64,000 nucleotides of DNA. Origin: Primulina eburnea. Its lineage: Eukaryota > Streptophyta > Magnoliopsida > Lamiales > Gesneriaceae. Of the stretch, positions 55,917-64,000 are shown piece by piece. The position numbers were made by a program, and so were the translations under genes. Positions within the stretch are counted from its first letter, which is position 1; every line of letters begins with the position of its first letter. The stretch spans positions 11,266,485 through 11,330,484 of the forward strand of contig NC_133102.1 in NCBI RefSeq assembly GCF_022965805.1, read 5' to 3'. The notes beneath the pieces are model-generated. The model did not search any database and was not told the DNA's origin. It saw only the letters and a list, made by a program, of their open reading frames with translations.

Positions 55917-56085
55917 GCGCTCGAGCGGTAAAACATTACCGCTCGAGCGCCGAGTCCTCGGGAAAAAAAATTTCAGAGGCAGATGTTCGCGCTCGAGCGG
56001 TAAAAAATTACCGCCCGAGCGCCAAGCTCTCTGGACATTTGTATGAACTTCGCGCCCGAGCGGTAATAAATTACCGCCCGAGCGC
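55917..56085. repeat. three inverted repeats ahead of Athila ORF2
   Basis: GCGCTCGAGCGGTAA / TTACCGCTCGAGCGC-type units begin at 55917, 55989 and 56052 (72 and 63 bp apart). They are the same family as the LTR hairpins of H but lie between pol and ORF2. Confidence 0.92.
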
Positions 56086-56241
56086 CGAGCTCTCGGGACA
56101 ATTCACACTTTTTTTTTTTGGTTTGTTTTTTTTTTTTTTTTTAAAAAACATAAAATTACACTAAAATCAAATTGAATGCAAGATTAAGGAAAAAAAGAAT
56201 AGTTCTCAATTTATAGTCGAGAGCTTGACTGTCTGTCCGTC

Positions 56242-56640
56242 TCAGTTCAGATGATCTTGGAACCGTGTGATTCCAAGTTGTGGCTCAACAGTGCCACCCA
56301 TGTAGTGCTTGAGGCGCTGGGCATTGACCGTGAATGTCCCGTCCTTCCCATCTTTCAATTCGACAGCTCCCGATGGATAAACTTGCGAGATCACGAATGG
56401 ACCGGACCATCGCGACTTCAATTTACCGGGAAACAAGCGCAACCGGGAGTTGTAGAGCAGAACACTTTCACCCACTTTAAATTCTCTCTCGATGATTCTC
56501 TTGTCATGAGCCTTTTTGGTTTTCTCTTTGTAAGACAGTGCAAGATCATAGGCCAAATTTCGGAATTCCTCCAACTGGTCCAATTGAAGCAACCGCTGTT
56601 CACCTGCATCAGTAAAATTAAAGTTTAGCGCTTTTGTGGC
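56242..56640 (-). pseudogene. Athila H integrase C-terminal domain
   Basis: This is the continuation of pol after a nonsense codon (TAG for Trp after EHRAY, near 56641). It carries LNFNFTDAGEQRLLQLDQLE, KVGESVLLYNSRLRLFPGKL and the GPY/F-type SRWSGPFVISQVYPSGAVEL, which contacts DNA or chromatin in gypsy integrases. Translation ends near 56242. Confidence 0.85.
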
Positions 56641-58785
56641 CTAGTATGCTCGATGCTCTAACTCAACAGGTAGATGACATGCTTTACCAAACAAAAGCCC
56701 ATACGGTGTAGTGCCTATAGGTGTTTTAAAAGCAGTCCTATACGCCCAAAGAGCATCATCTAACCTCACCGACCAATCTTTCCTACTGACACCTACTACT
56801 TTCTCCAAAATTCGCTTAATCTCACGATTCGACACTTCCACTTGACCACACATCTGTGGGTGATAAGGGGTAGAGATTTTATGTGTGACACCATATTTGC
56901 TCAAAAGTTTTTCAAAGAGTTTGTTGCAAAAATGAGTGCCACCATTTCTAATGATTGCTCGTGGTGTTCCAAAACGGTTAAAAATATTTTTCTTCAAAAA
57001 TTTTAGAACCACTTGAGCATCATTAGTGGCGTATGCTTCCGCCTCTACCCACTTAGACACATAATCCACCGCCACCAAAATGTATTTTTTCGTGAAAGAA
57101 CTGGGGAACGGTCCCATGAAATCTATCCCCCATACATCAAAAACCTCGCACTCAATGATATTATTTAAAGGCATTTCGTGACGGTTAGAGATGTTACCTG
57201 ACCGTTGACATTTATCACAATGTAGCACATAAGAACGAGCATCTTTAAAGAGGGTTGGCCAATAAAAGCCACATTCGAGTACCTTAGATGCCGTCCTTGT
57301 TGGTCCAAAGTGACCAACTATCTCACGGTCATGGCAATGGTTGAGGATCTTATAAAACTCTTCCTCAGCAACACACCGTCTTATCATGGAATCTGCACAA
57401 ATCTTAAACAAGAACGGTTCCTCCCAAAAATAGTATTTCACGTCAGAAAAGAATTTCTTTCGTTGGTGAAAAGATAGGTTCGGTGGAGGTGTGCCTGTAA
57501 CAAGAAAGTTGGCGAAATTTGCATACCATGGACAATTTCTCACCTCAAATAGTTGCTCATCCGGGAACCAATCATCGATAGCATGATCAACAGAATCATT
57601 ACAAATACATTCTAATCTAGACAAATGATCTGCAACCACATTCTCAACACCCTTCTTATCTTTTATTTCTAAATCAAATTCTTGCAACAATAGAATCCAC
57701 CGAAGTAGGCGTGGTTTTGCATCTTTCTTAGCAAGTAAATGTTTCTGTGCAGAGTGGTCAGTGTAGACAATGACTTTAGACAAAACAAGATATGCATGAA
57801 ACTTGTCAAGTGCAAACACTACTGCAAGTAACTCTTTTTCGGTGGTAGCATAATTCAATTGTGCCTCATCTAGAGTCTTACTTGCATAGTATATAGTGTG
57901 GAATACCTTGTTCTGTCTTTGGCCGAGGACAGCACCTACCGCAGTATCACTAGCATCGCACATGATCTCGAAGGGTATATCCCAATCCGGTGCTACCAAG
58001 ACAGGAGCCGTCACCAAGCGCTCCTTCAACTTCTCGTATGCCTGCAAACAATCAGAATTAAAGTCAAAAGGTACATCTTTCATGAGTAAAGAAGATAGAG
58101 GTTTGGCAACTTTAGAAAAATCTTTGATAAAACGCCGGTAAAAACCGGCGTGGCATAGAAAACTTCTAACTCCATTTATGGACGCCGGAGGTGGTAAGTT
58201 CTTAATCACTTCAACTTTCGCCTTGTCCACCTCGATTCCGTGCCCCGAAACCTTGTGCCCTAGGACAATTCCTTCTTGTACCATGAAGTGGCATTTCTCC
58301 CAATTAAGCACCAAGTTTGTCTCCTCACATCTCCTCAACACTACCGTCAGATTCTGCAAACAATCATCAAAAGAAGAGCCAAATATCGAGAAATCATCCA
58401 TAAAAATTTCAAGAAAAGTTTCTATCATATCATGGAATATAGCGGTCATGCAACGTTGAAATGTGGCAGGGGCATTACATAGACCAAACGGCATGCGGCG
58501 AAAAGCAAAAGTGCCGTAAGGACAAGTGAAAGTGGTTTTCTCTTGGTCCTCCGGCGCAATCATAATTTGGTTGTACCCCGAATACCCATCCAAGAAGCAA
58601 TAAAACTCATGACCCGCTAACCTCTCCAGCATCTGATCAATAAAGGGAAGGGGAAAGTGGTCTTTACGGGTGGCATCATTCAATTTTCTATAATCAATGC
58701 ACACACGCCATCCCGTAACAGTCCTAGTGGGTATTAATTCATTATTTTCATTTGTGATAACAGTAATCCCACCTTTCTTTGGCAC
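56641..58785 (-). pseudogene. Athila H pol: RT, RNase H and integrase core
   Basis: This 714-codon open stretch starts mid-RT (after a stop at 58786-58788). RT blocks are [56 protein letters not shown] and the catalytic [11 protein letters not shown]. RNase H shows [19 protein letters not shown] and [14 protein letters not shown]. Integrase has the zinc domain ([12 protein letters not shown] ... CDKCQR), the core start [21 protein letters not shown] where the family has SDGGTHFCN (catalytic Asp replaced by Asn), and [14 protein letters not shown] with the catalytic Glu. It is not functional as integrase even if readthrough occurred. Confidence 0.92.
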
Positions 58786-59093
58786 ACATTAAACAGGACT
58801 TACCCATGCACTATCAGATATAGGATAAATAATACCTGCATCGAGAAGCTTAATCGTTTCAGCTTTCACTACCTCTTGCATCTTAGGATTCAATCTTCGC
58901 TGAGGTTGCACAAGAGGTGAGTACTTCTCTTCCATCAAGATCTTGTGCATGCAGACTGATGGATTGATCCCTTTGATATTCGCCACCTTCCACGCAAATG
59001 CACCCTTGTGTGCTTTCAATACTTCCAACAGTTTGTCCTCCATCACATCTATCAAAGCAGCAGAAATAATGACAGGTAAAGTGTTATTCTCAC
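58786..59093 (-). pseudogene. Athila H pol, N-terminal RT segment
   Basis: This frame links protease to RT: IDVMEDKLLEVLKAHKGAFA, NPKMQEVVKAETIKLLDAGI and IYPISDSAWVSPV, then a TAA codon (probably CAA originally) before CVPKKGG. It is separated from the gag-protease frame by a one-base insertion at about 59090. Confidence 0.9.
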
Positions 59094-61567
59094 CTTAAGT
59101 ACACGTACTTGAGGTGTGGAGGCAATGGCTTCAGCTCAAGTGTTGGGGGATCCTCGATGCTTGACCTTTGAGGGGTCAAATCTCTTCGTTCTCCCAGATC
59201 TTCTAGTCGCATCCTCATTGGCCTTCTCCATGGTTGGTTGGCATTAAAGTGTGCCACAATTTCGGCTCTTTCCTCATCCAATTCCTCTTCTCCCAGTTCA
59301 GTATCGCTAGTGGCCTCCAAAGGGTCCCTAAGAGCATTCTGCACATAGTTAGACGCAAGAGAGTCAAACGCATCAATTCTAAAACAACTATCAGAATGCA
59401 GTGTGTGCTTAAGTGCATTAAACACATCAAAAGTAATCTCTTCGTCGCCCACTCTCAATCGCAACTTCCCTTCTTGCACATCAATCAGTGCCTTGCCAGT
59501 CGCAAGGAACGGTCTACCCAAAATCAGAGGCATCTCCTCATCCTCATCCATATCAAGCACCACGAAGTCCGCAGGAAAGATAAACTTGTCCACTTTCACT
59601 AGCACATCCTCAATCACTCCGCGGGGGTACTTGACAGACCTGTCAGCCAGTTGTAAAGACATCCTCGTCGGCTTAGGCTCTCCTAATCCGAGTTTCCTGA
59701 AAACAGATAAGGGCATCAGATTAATACTTGCACCAAGATCACACAACGCTTTACGAAAAACAACATCACCAATCATGCAAGGGATAGAAAAACTCCCTGG
59801 GTCTTTTAGTTTCGGTGGGATTTTGTTTTGCACCAAAGCAGAGCAACTCTCAGTCAAGTTCACTGTCATGTGATCCTCCAATTTTCGCTTGTTAGCTAAG
59901 ATGTCCTTCAAGAATTTGGCATAACTAGGCATTTGCATTAAAGCATCGGCAAAGGGAATATTGATATGCAATTTTTTAAACACCTCAAGAAATTTACCGA
60001 ATTGTGCATCTAGTTTTGCCTTTTTCAATGCTGCAGGGAAAGGCGGGGGGATAACAATCTTAGGATGTGCCGTGGGTGCTGGTGTAGAGTTAGATGACTT
60101 ACCTTTTGACGCCTCAGCATGCTCATCCGATACTTGGCTTTTCTCTTTCTCTCTAGGCTCCAAAATCTTTCCACTCTTCAACTCAATGGCCTTCACTTGC
60201 TCTTTTGGATTAGTTTCGGTGTTGCTTGGCAAGGTGCCCGGCTCTCGATTTGCTATCATCTTGGCCAATTGCCCAATCTGAGTTTCGAGCCCCTTAATCG
60301 ACGCATCTTGATTTTGAAGTCTAGTTTCAGTGGATGAAATAAACTTAGACATCATTTGCTCCAAGTTGGACTTTTCTTCTCTAGGAGGATCGGATCTGTA
60401 CATTGGTTGTTTGCCATATTGTTGTCCTCCTTGCGGTCTAGTTTGACTGTTTTGACCGCCCCATGAGAATTTAGGATGTTGCCTCCACCCAGGATTGTAT
60501 GTGTTCGAATAAGGGTCATGCCTTGGGCGGTTTTGGACTCCCACTTGATGCACAGGTGCTCCTTCGGGCACATAGAATGGATTGTCATCTTGACAGTCTT
60601 CCACATAGTGCTCACCCCCACATTTCTCACAGAATACCTCTTGCAAACGCATAGCCGTGCCACCCATGTTCAAGCCATCCAGTTTCCTGTTTAAAACATC
60701 AAGTTGTGCAGTAATAGCAGATAAATCAGTTACCTGGTGAATCCCTGCATTTTTCAGCTGATTGTTCCTGTCAGATTGAGGGTGATAACTGCTAGCAGCC
60801 ATCTCCTCCAGTAGCTCATACCCTTCCTCGGCAGTTTTTCTCAATAGATTTCCACAAGCAGCAGCATCTATCATCGTACGATTAGGAGTAAGCAAGCCAT
60901 AATAGAAGGTTTGAACGACTAACCCAAGTGGCAACTCGTGATGTGGGCATCTTCGTAATAGATCTTTGAAACGCTCCCATGCCTCATATAGTGACTCTTG
61001 ATCGAACTGAGCAAATGTTGTGATGTCTGCCCGCAGCTTCATGGTCTTCGATGGAGGAAAGTATTTGATAAGAAACGCTTTCGCCATGTCCTCCCATGTA
61101 GTGATCGAACCTACAGGTAAACAATTCAACCAAGCTTTAGCCTTATCACGCAAAGAGAAAGGAAATAAACGCAGTATAACAGCATCATCAGAAACTCCAT
61201 TAAATTTAAAAGTATCGCAAATCTCAAGAAAATCCGCGATGTGTGTGTTTGGATCGTCCACAGCAGTTCCTCCGAATTGGACTGTGTTCTGAATCATCTG
61301 GATTATAGCTGGCTTGATTTCAAAGTGATTTGCCCGCACAATAGGTCTCACAATGCTAGGGCGTGCACCATCCAAAGAAGGCTGGGCATACTCTAACATT
61401 GGTATGCGGCGTGGCATCTCAATATGTCTCTCTTCACAGCGCTCCTCCTCATGCTCTTGCTCGTGTCTCTCCATCAGTTCCTTCAGTCTTTGCTGCTGTC
61501 TTCTCCTGCGAAAAGTTCTTTCAATTTCAGGGTCGAACTCAAGCTCCACGTCAAGTGACTTTGGCAT
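59090..61567 (-). CDS. Athila H Gag-protease
   Basis: This intact 825-residue frame starts 96 bp inside the primer site (MPKSLDVELEFDPEIERTFR). It opens with an Arg/Glu-rich charged helix. The gag domain (about residues 120-260) has KAWLNCLPVGSITTWEDMAK, AFLIKYFPPSKTMKLRADIT and GLLTPNRTMIDAAACGNLLR. The single knuckle is CEKCGGEHYVEDC. The retropepsin (about 590-720) has CDLGASINLMPLSVFRKLGL and LILGRPFLATGKALIDVQEG; DLG replaces DTG, which is usual for Athila. It ends at a frameshift near 59090 where it should pass into RT. Confidence 0.92.
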   Translation of the reverse strand: MPKSLDVELEFDPEIERTFRRRRQQQRLKELMERHEQEHEEERCEERHIEMPRRIPMLEYAQPSLDGARPSIVRPIVRANHFEIKPAIIQMIQNTVQFGGTAVDDPNTHIADFLEICDTFKFNGVSDDAVILRLFPFSLRDKAKAWLNCLPVGSITTWEDMAKAFLIKYFPPSKTMKLRADITTFAQFDQESLYEAWERFKDLLRRCPHHELPLGLVVQTFYYGLLTPNRTMIDAAACGNLLRKTAEEGYELLEEMAASSYHPQSDRNNQLKNAGIHQVTDLSAITAQLDVLNRKLDGLNMGGTAMRLQEVFCEKCGGEHYVEDCQDDNPFYVPEGAPVHQVGVQNRPRHDPYSNTYNPGWRQHPKFSWGGQNSQTRPQGGQQYGKQPMYRSDPPREEKSNLEQMMSKFISSTETRLQNQDASIKGLETQIGQLAKMIANREPGTLPSNTETNPKEQVKAIELKSGKILEPREKEKSQVSDEHAEASKGKSSNSTPAPTAHPKIVIPPPFPAALKKAKLDAQFGKFLEVFKKLHINIPFADALMQMPSYAKFLKDILANKRKLEDHMTVNLTESCSALVQNKIPPKLKDPGSFSIPCMIGDVVFRKALCDLGASINLMPLSVFRKLGLGEPKPTRMSLQLADRSVKYPRGVIEDVLVKVDKFIFPADFVVLDMDEDEEMPLILGRPFLATGKALIDVQEGKLRLRVGDEEITFDVFNALKHTLHSDSCFRIDAFDSLASNYVQNALRDPLEATSDTELGEEELDEERAEIVAHFNANQPWRRPMRMRLEDLGERRDLTPQRSSIEDPPTLELKPLPPHLKYVYLR

Positions 61568-61663
61568 GCACTAGACAAGATACCTGGAATAAAATATTGA
61601 GTGTTAGCTCAATAAAAATAAAATACACTAAAGAAAATAACTAAAAATATAATTGTAGATTAA

Positions 61664-61684
61664 CAGTCACCGGCAACGGCGCCA
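61664..61684 (-). other. primer binding site of Athila H (tRNA-Asp type)
   Basis: The minus strand reads TGGCGCCGTTGCCGGTGAC, the Athila signature complementary to the 3' end of tRNA-Asp (family consensus TGGCGCCGTTGCCGGGGA, so one change here). Confidence 0.9.
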
Positions 61685-61690
61685 AAAACT

Positions 61691-63194
61691 TGGTCGAGCA
61701 AAACTTGTATGGTGAATTCCCCACTAAAATATGATTTTGTATGCTCAAAAAGTGATCGCAAGTGCACGATATCAAGTAATAATATAGTGTATGTGAATAC
61801 GAGTATCGTTCCACTGAGGACTGTATTTAACAATTATTGTTTTAGTTATTAAAACTTTAGCGACGAAAGGTGATTGATTGTGTTATAACTACTAAAATGC
61901 AAGAAAATTAAATAACCAAGTTCAAAGATTAAATGATAAAATATGAATGCTAAATCAATTGGTTAAATTTCAAATGATAAAAGAATTTGTTGGGAATTCT
62001 GGTTCACCTATCCCTTATTAATTAATTTGTTCGATTGTGTTCTACGCTTCCGACAGGATTTCCTATTCAATTTAACACACTCTCTCGAGCTATGCCAAAC
62101 TAATTCACTCAATGAAGTAATTAAATGTCTTTAATTATTTATCAAGAATGAATCGCATTTCGATTAATGAAACCCCCTAGTTTTCGACCCTAAGGACTAT
62201 GACTATCGGCACGTATCCAATTTCATACATCTATGCAAATTGTAGATCCGCGAATTATACTACTCGATCCTATCAGTACTAGTTATTCTCTCGAACTCAC
62301 TCGTGATATAAAATAGTCGTTAAAGTCAGCTACGCTCAACGACACAATGAAAATCGTAGAATAATCAAGGATAAATCACAAACCGAAATATAAATTAACC
62401 AACTAAAAGTTTGGGGTAGGATCCCCTTTAATCCCAACAAATATTGAGTTTAGCTACTAGAATTCATCGTAAAAATAAATGCAACAATGTTTAAAACGAA
62501 ATAAACTAGATTAGAAATACTAGGCGAGACGAAATCTGCGAAGAACGGTGCTCGGAATCTTCAAATCTTCAATCCAAGCGCAAAAGTCCTCTCTAAACTC
62601 GATGACGGCTCTCCAATTTTTGTCTGAATATCTCTGAATAATCCCCCCAATTCGTCCCCAAGACTTACCATATCGTTCCCTATCATCAAATCAGGCAAGA
62701 AATCGCGAATAACACTTTCCAAAAATAGGTGGCGCTCGGGCGGTAGAAAAGTACTGCTCGAGCGCCACACTCTCTGTAATTCTCCTTGGCATATGCAGCA
62801 TTCACGCTCGGGCGGTAGAAAACTACCGCTCGAGCGCCGACCTTTCTGTCGAAGTTCCTTTGGGGCTTTCATCTCGCGCTCGGGCGGTAGAATTTCACCG
62901 CCCGAGCGCCAATCCTTCTGTACAAGAACTTCGGCATTTCTCTTTTCGCGCTCGGGCGGTACAATTTCACCGCCCGAGCGCCAACTCCTCTGCCCTTTTT
63001 GTCTTGACTTGGCACTTGGCTCCGATTTTTGGTTGTTCCGGCCTTTTTTCCTGCAAATTAATCACGCCCGAGTGAGATAGGATAAAATGCAAATATTTAC
63101 TCTAAAATGAACAAAAAGTAAACGAAATGCATACATGCACCATGCAAACACAACTAAACCAATGCAATAAAACACGTAAAAACGACACATATCA
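61691..63194 (-). repeat. 5' LTR of Athila H
   Basis: This 1504-bp partner of 42311-43811 is followed by the duplication ACCAG (63195-63199). It holds the same four inverted repeats at 62731-62981 with the same 72-bp period. One arm has lost a base pair (ACGCTCG at 62804). Confidence 0.95.
62731..62981. repeat. four inverted repeats, 72-bp period, in 5' LTR of H
   Basis: Left arms start at 62732, 62804, 62876 and 62948, matching the 3' LTR array unit for unit. Confidence 0.92.
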
Positions 63195-63199
63195 ACCAG

Positions 63200-64000
63200 A
63201 CCTTATTTGACACTCATACTACCATGACCGAACCCTAGACAAGCTACTGGAACCGCCTATAAAGCCCATGCACTTGCAAACCCCTCAATCATAGCCTATA
63301 TGCCTTGCGCCCCCAAGCCTTTCTCTACAGCATATTCCTCTTAAAACCAGCCTTTGATCTCTCAGCCTACAACTCCAACTCAGCCCCCTTAGGACCCTTG
63401 GACATTCCCTAACAGCAGCTAGCAGCCCCACCCTTCGAGGAACCCGAAAACCGAAAACCTAGCTTTCCCTCAAACCCCAAAGCGTGCAGCCCTCTCCTAG
63501 CTTGTGTCCAGCCCGTGCACAGCCCATATAGAACCATCCTCCAGCACCTTTAGGTCTCCTAGACATGCTCGAACAACATCTAGAAGCCTTGGCCATCAAA
63601 GATCCCAGCCGAAGAGCCCTTGCCCACAAGGACTCTATTTTCGTTCAACCCTTAACTCCTCCATGTCCAGCCCTTGTGTAAGCTTGTCTAGGCCCTTAAA
63701 CCTTTGAAATTCGTCCTTTCCCATATCCCTATGATGGCAGCCCCTTCATGCACCATTAACATGGGTTTTGATTCTTAATAACATGGGTTTTTTTGGCACA
63801 ACATGGCATAAAAATGAAAATAATACAAGGGTTCATATTTTTTCATGCAAACATACATCAAACACATAATATGATGTGATAGATGAGAAAAGGAGATTAA
63901 GGCGTGCATTTGAATTTATTACGCACGAAAATACTTGGCGATACGAGGAACGTTGGCGGAGAGGCGACTTTTGATGAATTTTCCTTCAAGCCGTGAGTTT
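63200..64000 (-). repeat. B-type gypsy LTR fragment, right part
   Basis: This continues 41200-42310 after Athila H. It shows the same pattern as 9300-10150 of the gypsy B LTR: a Pro/Leu-codon-like CCTAGCCC-rich stretch followed by AT-rich sequence with CATACATCAAACACATAATA and GATGTGATAGATGAG, then TTTATTACGCACG. It runs off the window. Confidence 0.6.

Larger units (their letters stand above)
42311..63194 (-). mobile_element. Athila-type Ty3/gypsy element H
   Basis: LTRs of 1501 and 1504 bp (42311-43811 and 61691-63194) are flanked by ACCAG. On the minus strand come a tRNA-Asp primer site, a joint gag-protease frame, RT-RNase H-integrase, a second ORF, 3' sequence and a polypurine tract. 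The Asp primer site and second ORF identify Athila. The LTRs differ at roughly twenty positions by eye, so H is older than its guest, copia D (45912-55297), which split ORF2. Without D the element is about 11.5 kb. Confidence 0.95.

Overview
The window looks like heterochromatic, intergenic DNA from a flowering plant (probably a eudicot; an asterid is only a guess). It is built almost entirely from LTR retrotransposons nested in one another. The Athila, SIRE-like copia and Tekay/Del-like gypsy proteins, the initiator-Met and Asp tRNA primer sites, a TRIM and a GTGAGACCGTCTCAC-type MITE all point to a plant nuclear genome. I found no convincing host protein gene, tRNA or rRNA gene.

Left nest (1-36.8 kb). 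The framework is a SIRE-like Ty1/copia element on the minus strand ('E', 6377-33367). It carries gag, PR, IN, RT, RNase H and an envelope-like third ORF. Four elements lie inside it. Gypsy 'A' (1-6376, minus, cut by the window edge) sits in its 3' LTR. Gypsy 'B' (7166-16252, minus, target duplication TTAGT) sits in its 3' untranslated region. A gag-only, pol-less LTR element 'C' (17796-25301, plus, duplication AGTTT, LTRs nearly identical) splits the envelope-like ORF. A 576-bp TRIM (30173-30748, plus, duplication ATAAC) sits at the gag/PR junction. E itself is inserted in an unidentified retroelement 'F' (33368-33477 plus 36226 onward), which also holds a solo LTR 'G' (33478-36225, duplication CTCAA).

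Middle (36.8-41.2 kb). This is AT-rich DNA without recognisable genes. It holds two copies of a MITE-like repeat, a TA microsatellite and a degraded copia LTR fragment on the plus strand.

Right nest (41.2-64 kb). A degraded LTR related to that of B (41200-42310 and 63200-64000+) was entered by an Athila element 'H' (42311-63194, minus, duplication ACCAG, tRNA-Asp primer site). A young copia element 'D' (45912-55297, minus, duplication GGCGG) then entered Athila ORF2. D has LTRs of 2161 and 2162 bp that differ at only a handful of positions.

Most coding regions are broken by frameshifts, nonsense codons or deletions. The long open frames left are a 220-residue coiled-coil ORF upstream of gag in A, the gag of C, and the gag-protease and RT-RNase H-integrase frames of Athila H. 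The most unusual structural signal is a set of iterated GC-rich inverted repeats, spaced about 40-75 bp (exactly 72 bp in Athila). They occur in LTRs or leaders of four unrelated families. A second notable signal is a 654-bp spliceosomal-intron-like insert at the gag/protease junction of B, whose removal would restore the frame.
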